From Bacteroidetes bacterium QH_1_64_81 (GTDB lineage Bacteria; Bacteroidota; Rhodothermia; Rhodothermales; Salinibacteraceae), in assembly GCA_003022655.1 (NCBI GenBank), contig PXSX01000400.1, positions 1-10,546 of the forward strand: a DNA stretch of 10,546 nt. Reading direction: 5' to 3'. A program made the translations under genes and the position numbers. Numbering within the stretch: the stretch's first letter is position 1; each line of letters begins with the position of its first letter. The notes under the pieces were generated by a model. That model saw only the letters and a program-made list of their open reading frames with translations. It was not told the DNA's origin and ran no database searches. Shown one piece after another: positions 1 through 8,044 of the stretch.

Positions 1-240
1 GGTGTCGGCAAAGATCGCAAATAGGTTCACGATCTGTACTGCCGGGCATCAGGCCCGTTCTATTTTGAAAACCCGTCCGACTATTGTCGTGTACCGTGCG
101 GTAGTCCACTCAACAGTCCGGTATAGCGTCCCGAAAAACTCCTGAGCCCTTCATCCCGTATACTGGCGGTTGTCGGTGATCTTTTCGGGGACAGCACCGC
201 TGTGTTCGGGGAGATCCCCTAACGGATGGCCCCTCGGACC

Positions 241-291
241 CCTGAGTCAAGCTCAGGACCGATGGCCTTCGAGTCCCAACCGCTGTTGGGA
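241..291. repeat. Two adjacent short hairpins
   Basis: The first inverted repeat is CCTGAG (241-246) with CTCAGG (252-257), a 6-bp perfect stem with a 5-base loop. The second is TCCCAAC (274-280) with GTTGGGA (285-291), a 7-bp perfect stem with a CGCT loop. Neither is followed by a T-run, so a classical terminator is not supported. They could be parts of a structured leader RNA or of a decayed mobile-element end. Function is unknown. Confidence 0.4.
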
Positions 292-395
292 TGACGAGCC
301 TTCGATTGGAATTTTTCGGGACGACAGGGCCAGGTCCGCCCCAACCCTTAATTCGCGCTGAAGGATCTTTCCTATCGCCGGCTTCCGTGTGCGGA

Positions 396-439
396 CCCTG
401 TAGGGGAGCAGGCCCTGTTCATCTGCCCCCCCTACAGGG
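396..439. repeat. Long hairpin upstream of the histidine kinase gene
   Basis: CCCTGTAGGGG (396-406) is perfectly complementary to CCCCTACAGGG (429-439), giving 11 bp without mismatch. Inside it GCAG (408-411) can pair with CTGC (423-426), lengthening the stem across a small bulge. The structure ends 86 bases before the chosen ATG of the kinase at 526. It could act as a leader attenuator, a terminator for an upstream transcript, or a protein-binding palindrome. The sequence alone does not decide between these. Confidence 0.45.
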
Positions 440-525
440 CAAGACCGTTTGCGCGATTGCTCCGGGTATTCCTGGGACTTTCCGAGAGTCCTCTCCTCAC
501 ACCGCAACTGACTTTTTCTGCTTCG

Positions 526-2289
526 ATGGCTTCTCCCTCAGCAGAAGACCCCAACGAGGAGGCTCTACGTCGAGGCACCGTCCTCGAACGCGTGAGCGAG
601 GGCATCGCGGCCCTCGACTCCGACCTCCGGTACACCTACGTCAACGACCGGGCCGAACAGATCCTGGACGCCCGTCGCGAGCAACTGATTGGGCAGCACG
701 TGTGGAACGCGTTCCCGAAGTCGAAGGGAACGATTGCCCAAGAGGCGTTCGAAGCGGCGATGGAGACGCAGGAGCAACAGTCCTACGAGCGCTACAATTC
801 GGCCCTGGACCGGTGGTTCGAGGTGCGCGTCTATCCCGACGAGAGCGGGCTGTCGCTTTACTTTGCCGACATTACGGACCGAAAGACGTCGGAGACGGAG
901 CTCGCCCGGACGAACCGCCGGCTCACCGCCCTCATCGAGAACACCTCGCAGGCCGTGTACCTCAAAGACTGCGAGGGGCGCTACCGGTTTGTAAATGAGG
1001 CAGCCGCTGAGCTTTTTGGGCTCGAGCCCGAAGAGGTCGTCGGGAAACGGGACGAGGACCTGTTCGATGTCGGAAGTGCGGCCCGCATCCGCCGGATTGA
1101 CGAGCAGATTCTCGAGGACGAGGCGGCGGACTCCCACGAAACGACCCGATTTATCGACGGAGACGAGCACGTCTTCCTCAGCAACAAATACCCGTACTAC
1201 GACGAAGACGGTGATATCGTGGGCATCATGGGCATCGACCGCGAGGTCACCGAGCGAAAACGGCGGCAGCGGGCCCTTGAGCGGAGTCGCCAGCGCCTGC
1301 AGTCCCTGTTCAAAAAGCTCCCCGACGCGATCGTTATCCACGACGCGGACGGGAATGTCATCGATGTGAACGACCAGACCATTGACAACCTCGGGTACAC
1401 GCGCGGGGAGCTCTTGTCCATGAACGTGACGGACTTCGAGGTCGGCGTTGCGCCGGAAGAGCTACGGGAGACCTGGGCGGAGATGAACGTTGGCGACCGG
1501 GACAAGGGACAGGGCCGGTATCGCCGCAAAGACGGCTCGACGTTTCCGGTCGAGGTCTGGGTGGACAAGACGAAGATTGGGGGCGAAGAGCAATTCATCG
1601 CCCTCAGCCGAGACGTGACCGCCCGAGTCCAGCGGGAGAAGGAGCTGCGGCGCAAGAACGACCGGCTCGACGAATTTGCGGGCATTGTGGCCCACGACCT
1701 CCGCAATCCGCTCAGCATCGCACAGGGGCGCATCACCATCGCGGCCGCACAGGTGGAGGGGGGCGGCGGCGTGAGCGATGACCTCCGGGTGGCCCAGAAG
1801 GCCCTCGGTCGAATGGAAGACATCATCTCCGATACGCTGGTTCTCGCCCGACGAGGGGATGCGGTGGAATCTCCCGAACCTATTCCGGTGGCGGAGGTTG
1901 TGGGGCGGTGCTGGAATATGGTCGAGACCGGCGACGCATCCCTAGTCGTCGTCGACAAGTGCACAATCGAGGGCGACCCGGATCGACTCCGGCACGTCTT
2001 CGAGAACCTCCTCCGAAACGCCGTCGAGCACGGCGGGGCGGGCGTCACGGTTCGGGTCGGGCGGGCGGGTGAGGCCACCTTGTACGTCGAAGACGACGGC
2101 CCTGGCATTCCGTCCGAGCGCCGCGAGAACGGCTTCGAGCCGGGCCGAACCTCGCGGGAGGAGGGCACGGGATTTGGCCTCGCGATCGTGGAGCGCATCG
2201 CCGAGGCCCACGACTGGGAGGTGACCCTCACGGAGGCTGAGGGCGGAGGCGCCCGGTTTGAGTTTACGGGAGTGGAGATTCTCTCGTAG
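526..2289 (+). CDS. Soluble PAS-PAS-PAS sensor histidine kinase, haloarchaeal-like
   Basis: This 587-residue cytoplasmic sensor kinase should autophosphorylate a histidine and pass phosphate to a response regulator encoded elsewhere. Three PAS modules occupy roughly residues 14-118, 130-243 and 255-366. Linkers such as ADITDRK, IDREVTERK and SRDVTAR match the usual PAS C-terminal ends. The dimerisation/H-box is EFAGIVAHDLRNPLS with phospho-acceptor His390. The ATPase domain has an N-box around Asn494/Asn498, DDGPGI (523-528) and GTGFGL (547-552). No membrane segment or receiver domain is visible. The open frame extends upstream to a TTG at 457, but the ATG at 526 is preferred because the acidic, PAS-like sequence begins there. 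The H-box region and the end GARFEFTGVE resemble haloarchaeal kinases, suggesting exchange with archaea. No regulator gene is adjacent, so its pathway is unknown. Confidence 0.9.
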   Translation: MASPSAEDPNEEALRRGTVLERVSEGIAALDSDLRYTYVNDRAEQILDARREQLIGQHVWNAFPKSKGTIAQEAFEAAMETQEQQSYERYNSALDRWFEVRVYPDESGLSLYFADITDRKTSETELARTNRRLTALIENTSQAVYLKDCEGRYRFVNEAAAELFGLEPEEVVGKRDEDLFDVGSAARIRRIDEQILEDEAADSHETTRFIDGDEHVFLSNKYPYYDEDGDIVGIMGIDREVTERKRRQRALERSRQRLQSLFKKLPDAIVIHDADGNVIDVNDQTIDNLGYTRGELLSMNVTDFEVGVAPEELRETWAEMNVGDRDKGQGRYRRKDGSTFPVEVWVDKTKIGGEEQFIALSRDVTARVQREKELRRKNDRLDEFAGIVAHDLRNPLSIAQGRITIAAAQVEGGGGVSDDLRVAQKALGRMEDIISDTLVLARRGDAVESPEPIPVAEVVGRCWNMVETGDASLVVVDKCTIEGDPDRLRHVFENLLRNAVEHGGAGVTVRVGRAGEATLYVEDDGPGIPSERRENGFEPGRTSREEGTGFGLAIVERIAEAHDWEVTLTEAEGGGARFEFTGVEILS

Positions 2290-2524
2290 TGGGCCTCTCG
2301 CTCTTCCAGAAGCAAGGAGGAGGTCGACCGGTCTCCTCCAGATCCAGAGGGACTCCAGACCGGGAGATGAGGAGCATGAAACCAGCATTCCGGACGGATG
2401 GGCTCGACAGGCTGACCAACCCCCACCCGTCCTAAGCCCCAAGAGAGAAGTCCAAGTCTGATCCTAGACAACCGAGCAGCGGATATCGGTCGTCTGAGTG
2501 GTTGACCCGAATGAAGTCCCGGCG
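2290..2524. other. Convergent intergenic spacer
   Basis: This 235-base spacer separates the ends of two convergent genes, the histidine kinase and the biotin carboxylase. Apart from the hairpin at 2316-2339 I see no gene, repeat or RNA in it. Confidence 0.4.
2316..2339. terminator. Possible terminator hairpin after the histidine kinase
   Basis: GGAGGAG (2316-2322) pairs with CTCCTCC (2333-2339) around a 10-base loop, starting 27 bases after the kinase stop codon. The position suits transcription termination between convergent genes. There is no T-run on either strand, so the assignment is tentative. Confidence 0.3.
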
Positions 2525-4057
2525 TCAGGAGGCGTGCCGGCGCCGTCGTCGCCAGGGACTGAGGCCGTCCTGCCCGTCCGACCTCGCCGTAATTTGTGGA
2601 GCCTTGTCCTCCTGCGTGTGGCGGTCGTAGAGCGTGGCCGCCAAGGCCGCCAGCTCATCGCGTTCGGGATCGTCGACGTGGAGCACTGACGGGTCGAATT
2701 CTTCCTCGACGAAGTGCGTCGTGAAGTCGCCGGCGCGGAAGCCCTCGTGCTGCATCGCGAAGCGGCAGAAGGGAATGGTCGTGGCCATGCTCGCCACCTC
2801 GTACTCGTCGAGCGCTCGGATCATGCGGTCGATGGCGGCGGTGCGGTCCGGCCCCCAGGTGGTGAGCTTCGAGATCATGGGGTCGTAGTGGATGAGCACC
2901 TCGCCCCCCTCCTCCACGCCCGCGTCCACCCGCACCCCAACGCCCGAGGGCGCCGCGTGCCGCTTGAGCGGACCCGGATCCGGCAGAAAGTTCGAGGCCG
3001 GGTCCTCGGCGTAGACGCGGCTCTCGACGGCGTGCCCATCGATCGACAGGTCGTCGGTGGTGTACCCCAGTTCCTCCCCCTGCGCCACGCGCAACTGCTC
3101 GGCCACGAGGTCCACGCCCGTCACCCACTCGGTGACCGGGTGCTCCACCTGCAGGCGCGTGTTCATTTCCATGAAATAGTAGTTCAGGTCCTTGTCCACC
3201 AGAAACTCCACGGTTCCGGCGTTCCGGTAGCCGCAGGACTCGGCCGCGGCCACGGCCGCCTCGCCCATCTCGCGACGGACCTCAGGCGTGAGAATGGACG
3301 ATGGCGCTTCCTCGATCACCTTCTGGTGGCGCCGCTGGATGGAGCACTCCCGCTCGAAGAGGTGGACGGTGTGGCCGTGGTGGTCGGCCAGGATTTGGAA
3401 CTCGATGTGACGGGGCTCCTCGATGTACTTCTCGAGAAAGACGCGCCCGTCGCCAAACGACGACTCGGCCTCGCCCTGCGCTCGGTCCATCGCCCCTGCA
3501 AAGGTGCCGGGCTCGTGGACGATGCGCATGCCCTTCCCGCCGCCCCCTGCGGCGGCCTTAATGAGCACCGGATAGCCGATCCCGTCCGCAATGCGCTCGC
3601 CCTCCTCCGTGCTCGTCACCGCGTCGGTGGTGCCGGGTGCCATGGGGACGCCAGCCTCCTCCATGAGTTGCCGGGCGGCCGTCTTGTCGCCCATCGCGCG
3701 GATGGCCTCCGGCGGCGGGCCTACGAAGTGCACGCCTGCGTCGGCGCAGGCCTCCGCGAAGTCGGCGTTTTCGGAGAGGAATCCATAGCCGGGGTGGATG
3801 GCGTCGGCCCCGCTGCGGTGGGCCGCCTCCAGGATCGCCCCCTGGTCGAGGTAGGACGCGCTCGCCGCGGCGGGCCCAATGTGGTGGGCCTCATCGGCCC
3901 GGCGGACGTGGGGCGCCGCGCGGTCGGGGGTGCTGTAGACGGCAACGGTGCGGAGCCCGCGCTCGTGACAGGTGCGCAGAACGCGGACGGCGATCTCCCC
4001 GCGGTTGGCAACGAGGACGTTCTGGATGGGACGGGATGACACGGAAGAGTCCGTCAT
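2525..4057 (-). CDS. accC: Biotin carboxylase subunit of an acyl-CoA carboxylase
   Basis: This 510-residue ATP-grasp enzyme carboxylates the biotin of a carrier protein using ATP and bicarbonate, the first half-reaction of acetyl- or propionyl-CoA carboxylase. The N-terminal domain starts with VLVANRGEIA (14-23). The ATP lid is IKAAAGGGGKGMR (166-178), with Lys125 and Lys168 as ATP ligands. FERECSIQRRHQKVIEEAPS (234-253) and FMEMNTRLQVEHP (295-307) are intact. Glu284, Glu297, Arg301, Glu305 and Arg347 sit where metal-binding and catalytic residues are expected. No biotin-carrier domain or MKM motif is present, so the carrier must be separate. The protein is about 60 residues longer than E. 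coli AccC, and the tail ends in an odd run of five arginines. A two-subunit pyruvate carboxylase A chain is an alternative. It stands alone, divergent from the J-protein gene. Confidence 0.9.
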   Translation of the reverse strand: MTDSSVSSRPIQNVLVANRGEIAVRVLRTCHERGLRTVAVYSTPDRAAPHVRRADEAHHIGPAAASASYLDQGAILEAAHRSGADAIHPGYGFLSENADFAEACADAGVHFVGPPPEAIRAMGDKTAARQLMEEAGVPMAPGTTDAVTSTEEGERIADGIGYPVLIKAAAGGGGKGMRIVHEPGTFAGAMDRAQGEAESSFGDGRVFLEKYIEEPRHIEFQILADHHGHTVHLFERECSIQRRHQKVIEEAPSSILTPEVRREMGEAAVAAAESCGYRNAGTVEFLVDKDLNYYFMEMNTRLQVEHPVTEWVTGVDLVAEQLRVAQGEELGYTTDDLSIDGHAVESRVYAEDPASNFLPDPGPLKRHAAPSGVGVRVDAGVEEGGEVLIHYDPMISKLTTWGPDRTAAIDRMIRALDEYEVASMATTIPFCRFAMQHEGFRAGDFTTHFVEEEFDPSVLHVDDPERDELAALAATLYDRHTQEDKAPQITARSDGQDGLSPWRRRRRHAS

Positions 4058-4183
4058 TTCGTCTTACTGAACGCTGTGGCATGAATTCTGTTATGAGGAC
4101 AGCCCGACAGGTCCCGCCTGCCGATCGTACAGGCCGCAGGACCCCTCCACCGACCGGTTCACCAAGCTTCACCACTCGCCGCT
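4058..4183. promoter_or_regulatory. Divergent promoter region between accC and the J-protein gene
   Basis: These 126 bases must hold the promoters for accC leftward and the J-protein gene rightward, because both start codons face outward from it. I could not identify a convincing promoter box on either strand. Neither start codon has a purine-rich Shine-Dalgarno sequence in front of it. Confidence 0.5.
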
Positions 4184-5170
4184 ATGCCGCAGACCCAGGA
4201 CCTCTACGACGTGCTCGGCGTCGACGAAGACGCCAGCCAGGAGGAGATCAAGAAAACGTATCGCACACTTGCGCGCAAGCACCATCCGGATCGGAACCCG
4301 GATGATCCGAACGCCGAGGAAAAGTTTAAAGAGATCCAGAAGGCGTACTCGATCCTCTCGGACGAGGAAAAGCGGGAGCAGTACGACGCCCAGCGCCGCT
4401 TTGGCGGCGGGGGCGACTTCGGTGGCGCCGGAGGCGGTCGCGGCGCATGGGGCCAACCCGGACCGGGCGGTCCCGAGATTCGCTTCGAGCAGGGCGGATT
4501 CGACGAGTCTTTCGGAGGGGGGGGAGGCCTCGGCGACATCTTCGAAAGCTTCTTTAGGGGCGACGCGGGGCGCTCGCGCAGCCGGGGCCGCGATCCCTTT
4601 GGTCAGCAGCGGCAGCAACAACAACGACAGCGCCAACAGCGCCAGCGCTCCCGACAGCCATCGGGACAAGACATCGAAACGACCCTCCGGCTCTCGTTTC
4701 GAGAAGCCCTCGAGGGCGGCCGGAAGCAAGTCGAGCTCCCCACCGGCGAGTCGATCCGGCTCAAGATTCCCACGGGCGTAAAGAATGGCACCAAGATTCG
4801 CCTGAAAGGACGAGGACGACCCGGACCCAGGGGACAGCGGGGGGACCTCTACGTCACATTCAAGGTGGGGGACCACCCGCGCTTCGACCGCAAGGGAGAC
4901 GACATTCACCTGACGGAATCGATCGGAATGTTTGAGGCCGTCTTCGGCACCGAGATCCGCGTCCCAACCCCGTACGGCCAACACCTCAAGCTCTCGGTCC
5001 CCGAGGGCACGCAGCCGGGCGAGAAGCTGCGCCTGAAAGGCAAGGGCGTAAAGACCGACGATGGACAGGGGGACTTCTACGTCGAGATTGACGTCAACAT
5101 TCCGAAAAACCTCTCGCGCAGTCAACGCAACGTCCTCCGCGAAGCGGCCGAGAAGGCAAATCTTCGATAA
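4184..5170 (+). CDS. Type II (zinc-finger-less) Hsp40 / DnaJ-class co-chaperone, CbpA-like
   Basis: This 328-residue co-chaperone should stimulate the ATPase of DnaK and deliver unfolded clients in the cytoplasm. The J-domain spans about residues 6-70 with the essential HPD at 34-36. A Gly/Phe-rich segment follows (73-138), then a Gln/Arg-rich low-complexity stretch (140-158). Two C-terminal beta-sandwich domains occupy roughly 163-240 and 243-310, each with a typical LRLSFREAL- or [13 protein letters not shown] signature. The protein contains no cysteine, so the CxxCxGxG zinc domain of true DnaJ is absent. The overall plan is that of CbpA/DnaJB. ATG 4184 is a natural start because the J-domain begins six residues later. 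No chaperone partner gene is adjacent. A housekeeping DnaJ with the zinc domain probably exists elsewhere in the genome. Confidence 0.92.
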   Translation: MPQTQDLYDVLGVDEDASQEEIKKTYRTLARKHHPDRNPDDPNAEEKFKEIQKAYSILSDEEKREQYDAQRRFGGGGDFGGAGGGRGAWGQPGPGGPEIRFEQGGFDESFGGGGGLGDIFESFFRGDAGRSRSRGRDPFGQQRQQQQRQRQQRQRSRQPSGQDIETTLRLSFREALEGGRKQVELPTGESIRLKIPTGVKNGTKIRLKGRGRPGPRGQRGDLYVTFKVGDHPRFDRKGDDIHLTESIGMFEAVFGTEIRVPTPYGQHLKLSVPEGTQPGEKLRLKGKGVKTDDGQGDFYVEIDVNIPKNLSRSQRNVLREAAEKANLR

Positions 5171-5637
5171 CTCTCTCTAAAAATGGCGTCGTCACGTTCC
5201 CTCGGGGCGTGGTGAGTCCGGAACGAGTCCGTTGAGGGCCGCCGCGGTTGCACTTCTCCATGGCTGTCCCTCATATTTCAGCGTCGTAACACGCGCATCG
5301 GACGACCCCACCTTTGAGGCCGACTGAGGCAACTCCTCGTGGGACCTTTTCCGGGGCGCGACATGTCTTCGACGCGTTCTCCGACGGCAGTCGGACCCGG
5401 CGTCGAGGGATCGTCGTTCTTTCAGGTCGGCGAGACAGCGTTCATGGCTTTTTGTAACTCGGAGCCTCTTGTTCGGCTCCCGCTGCCCCTCGACCACCCC
5501 ACGCCCATGGCTCATCTCCTGCGAATCGCCCACTCGGACTGCGAGGGGGGAGCGTTCGTCCGCGCGCCAATCTCGTGGACCCCGTCCGGGTTCATACTCC
5601 CACCAGCACATGATTATCGCCCCGACTCACATCACCC
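5171..5637. other. 467-base gene-free stretch
   Basis: Between the J-protein stop and the next start I see no supportable gene. Two open frames, minus 5192-5611 and plus 5339-5641, are rejected because they are Arg/Pro/Ser-rich, not acidic, and unrecognisable. A short inverted repeat, GGAGCC (5461-5466) with GGCTCC (5475-5480), is the only local structure noted. The promoter of the downstream AP2-like gene presumably lies near the right end. The length is unusual beside the other spacers, so an RNA or decayed gene cannot be excluded. Confidence 0.4.
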
Positions 5638-6219
5638 ATGAGCGACAAGCCGAAAAACGTTTTTCGCATCGACATTGAGCCGTCCGAGGAAAATCCGGAC
5701 CGTCACCCCACCCACGGATGGCAGGTGCGCATTAAGCGCCAGAAGGAGCAGCACACCAAGTACTTCTCCGACAAGCGGCACGGCGGCCGCGAGGAGGCCC
5801 TCGAAGAAGCGGTTGAGTACCGCGACGAGCTGCTCGAAGAACTGCCGGAACCGATGGATCCGGTCAAGCGCTCGGCCGAGGCCCGCTCGACGACCGGCGT
5901 GATTGGCCTCAATTTCTGCTGGAAAGACGACGGCAGCGGCACGCCGAAGCCGTACGTCCAGCTCAGCTGGCTGGAAGAGGACGGCACGCGCCGGAGCGCG
6001 GCCTACTCGGTCCGCAAGTGGAACCTGCGCCGTGCGGTGTGGAAGGCCTGCGTGCGCCTCCACGACGCCCGTGAGGAGCACGACGGAGAGGCCGAGGAGG
6101 TGAACGACATGTTTCAGACGGCCCTCCCGAACATCAAGGAGCAGTACGAGGAGGGCCCGAACGGCAATGGCCTGCCGGAGGAGGACGCCGAGAAGACGGA
6201 AGCAACCGCCGAAGCCTGA
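5638..6219 (+). CDS. Small acidic protein with two AP2/ERF-like DNA-binding domains
   Basis: This 193-residue protein has no catalytic motif or membrane segment. Residues 26-67 (starting GWQVRIKRQKEQHTKYFSD, then a helix rich in Glu and Ala ending YRDELL) have the three-strands-plus-helix plan of AP2 domains. Residues 87-146 look like a second, divergent copy: GVIGL, an insert, YVQLSWLEEDGTRRSAAYSVRKW, then a helix. The tail (147-193) is strongly acidic and probably disordered. Bacterial AP2-like domains are known in homing endonucleases and in stand-alone proteins. Here no HNH or integrase motif is present, so a DNA-binding regulator or nucleoid protein is the best guess. Assignment is from pattern recognition only. 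The gene stands alone and converges on typA. It has no Shine-Dalgarno sequence. Another possibility is an uncharacterised lineage-specific protein. Confidence 0.6.
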   Translation: MSDKPKNVFRIDIEPSEENPDRHPTHGWQVRIKRQKEQHTKYFSDKRHGGREEALEEAVEYRDELLEELPEPMDPVKRSAEARSTTGVIGLNFCWKDDGSGTPKPYVQLSWLEEDGTRRSAAYSVRKWNLRRAVWKACVRLHDAREEHDGEAEEVNDMFQTALPNIKEQYEEGPNGNGLPEEDAEKTEATAEA

Positions 6220-6236
6220 GTTTACGTATGGACGTG

Positions 6237-6286
6237 TGGAGGGGTAGAAGTCTGGAAGGCCGTCCATCCACGCCCCTATCCCTCCA
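6237..6286. terminator. Bidirectional terminator-like hairpin between convergent genes
   Basis: TGGAGGGGTAG (6237-6247) pairs with CTATCCCTCCA (6276-6286) over 11 bp with one G-T pair, around a 28-base loop. It begins 18 bases after the AP2-like gene's stop and ends 12 bases before the typA stop, so it could serve both strands. A T-run is lacking. Confidence 0.45.
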
Positions 6287-6297
6287 ACCGTCCACTC

Positions 6298-8044
6298 CTA
6301 CCCCGCCGCTCGCTCTTTCTGCGCCCGGCGACGGATCTTCGGCTTGCGGTGGCGCTTGCGGAGACGAAAGGCCTCGGGCGTGATCTCGATTAGCTCATCC
6401 TCGCGGATGAACTCGATCGCGTCTTCCAGGGACATCTCGCGGGGTGGCGGCACGTGCTCCAGCTCATCCCCGGCGGCGGCCCGCATGTTGGTGAGCTGCT
6501 TCTCCTGCGTCGGGTTCAGGTCGAGGTCCTGGGGCTTGTTGTGTTCGCCCACGATCATGCCCTTGTACACCGGGTCCCCGGGCTCAACGAAGAAGTCGCC
6601 CCGGTCCTGGAGCTCCATGAGGGCGTAGGGCGTCGTTTCGCCCTGCCGGTCGGCCACGAGGGCGCCGCTGGTGCGGTGCGGAATCTCGCCCGCCCACGGC
6701 CCAAACTCCTCGAAGCGGTGGGTGAGCAGGCCTGTGCCCTTCGTGTCCGTGAGGAACTTGGCCCGGTAGCCGATGAGGCCGCGGCTCGGGACGCGAAAGG
6801 TGAGGCGGACGCGGTCACTCTCCTGGTGGACCATGTACTCCATCTGCCCCTTCCGCTCGCCGAGGTGCTCCATCACCACGCCCATGTACTCTTCGGGAAT
6901 GTCGACCTCGGCGGTCTCGTAGGGCTCGTGCGTCTCGCCGTCGACCTCCTTCGTAATCACCTGCGGCATGCCGACGCAGAACTCGTACCCCTCGCGTCGC
7001 ATCTGTTCGATGAGGATGGCCATCTGCAGCTCCCCACGGCCGTAGACGCGCAAGGCATTGGCCGAGTCGGTCTCCTCCACGCGGATGGCCAGGTTGTTGC
7101 GGGCCTCGTCGAAGAGGCGGTCGCGGAGCTGGCGGGAGGTGACAAACTCGCCTTCCTGCCCGCTGAAGGGCCCGTCGTTGATCCGAAACTCCATCGACAT
7201 GGTCGGCGGGTCCACGTCGAGGGGCGTGAGAGGATCGGGGTGCTCCGGGTCCGAGAGGCTCTCGCCCAGGCCAATCTCCTCGACGCCGGCGATGGCCACG
7301 ATCTCGCCGGGCCCGGCCTCCTCAGCCTCCACACGGTCGAGGCCCTTGTAGGTGAACAGGGCTTTCACCTCCGCCCGCTCTTTGCTGTCGTCGCGGTGGC
7401 AGATCGTTACGTGCTGACGGTCGTGCAGGGTGCCCTGCTCCACGCGCCCGATCGCCACGGGGCCCAGGTAGTCGTCGCGCTGCACGCTGGTCACGAGCAC
7501 CTGAAGGGTGTCGTCGGGGTCGCCGGTGGGCGGCGGAATCTCGTCGATGATAGTCTCGAAGAGAGGGCGCAGGGTGGTCCACTCCTCCGTCTCCAGGTCC
7601 GTCGTGCACCGGCCCTCCGTGGCCACGGTGTAGAGCACCGGAAACTCGACCTGCTCCATGCTCGCCCCCAAGTCGATGAACAGGTCGTAGATCTCGTCGA
7701 GCGCCTCCTCGGGGCGGGCGTCCTTACGGTCGATCTTGTTGAGAACGACGACGGGCGGGAGATCGAGCTCCAGCGCCTTCTGCACCACGAAGCGGGTCTG
7801 CGGGAGCGGCCCCTCCGCCGCGTCCACCAGCAGCATGATACCATCGACCATGCGGAGCGTACGCTCCACCTCGCCCCCGAAGTCGGCGTGGCCCGGGGTG
7901 TCGACGATGTTGATTTTCTTGCCTTCGTAGCGGATGGCCGTGTTGTTGGCCATGATGGTGATGCCCTTCTCCCGCTCCAGGTCCATCGTGTCCATCACCC
8001 GTTCCTGGACCTCCTCGTTGTCGGCGAAGATCCGTCTGCTTCAT
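6298..8044 (-). pseudogene. typA: TypA/BipA translational GTPase, 5'-truncated and frameshifted
   Basis: TypA/BipA is a ribosome-associated GTPase of about 600 residues that helps 50S assembly and stress responses. Here the body is intact. It has ITIMANN (switch I), [14 protein letters not shown] (G3) and VVLNKID (G4), then the elongation-factor-like domains and the conserved VRLTFRVPSRGLIGYR and LTNMRA segments, ending RKRHRKPKIRRRA. What is missing is the N-terminal 30-40 residues with the P-loop HVDHGKT. In frame, homology begins at IFADNEEVQERVMDTMDLER, directly after a TGA at 8043-8041. The first usable start would be the GTG at 7998, giving 566 residues without nucleotide-binding G1. 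Upstream, the codons for MKQT (8044-8033) lie in another frame. Two lost bases would restore the expected KQTGIFADN. It is most likely a pseudogene, unless the join is an assembly error. Confidence 0.85.

Larger units (their letters stand above)
1..525. other. Gene-free leader region with three hairpins
   Basis: I find no convincing gene in these 525 bases. The open frames are short, rich in Arg and Pro, and lack the acidic composition of the real proteins nearby. A frame open from the left edge (bases 2-145) shows no recognisable protein. What stands out is three well-formed inverted repeats at 241-257, 274-291 and 396-439, listed separately. The stretch probably holds the promoter and 5' leader of the histidine kinase and whatever ends the gene to the left. 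No promoter could be picked with confidence. Confidence 0.5.

Noticed and set aside
158..164. TATACT as a sigma-70 -10 box
   Set aside because: No -35 partner is found at the right distance, and this lineage probably uses a different promoter consensus.
457..525. Upstream TTG start that would lengthen the histidine kinase by 23 residues
   Set aside because: The extra residues (starting LRVFLGLSESP) are not acidic, and ATG 526 directly precedes normal-looking kinase sequence.
1197..2471. 424-codon minus-strand frame opposite the histidine kinase
   Set aside because: It is Ser/Arg/Pro-rich and unrecognisable, while the plus strand encodes a complete kinase core.
2714..4039. 441-codon open frame on the plus strand opposite accC
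   Set aside because: It is an antisense shadow of the biotin carboxylase, whose motifs are complete on the other strand.
5192..5611. 139-codon open frame on the minus strand
   Set aside because: It is rich in Arg and Ser, shows no recognisable domain, and lacks the acidic bias of the real genes. High GC content creates such frames by chance.
5339..5641. 100-codon GTG-started frame on the plus strand overlapping the AP2-like gene's start as ATGA
   Set aside because: The ATGA overlap hints at translational coupling. However, third codon positions are not strongly G/C as in the real genes and the protein is unrecognisable. It cannot be fully excluded.
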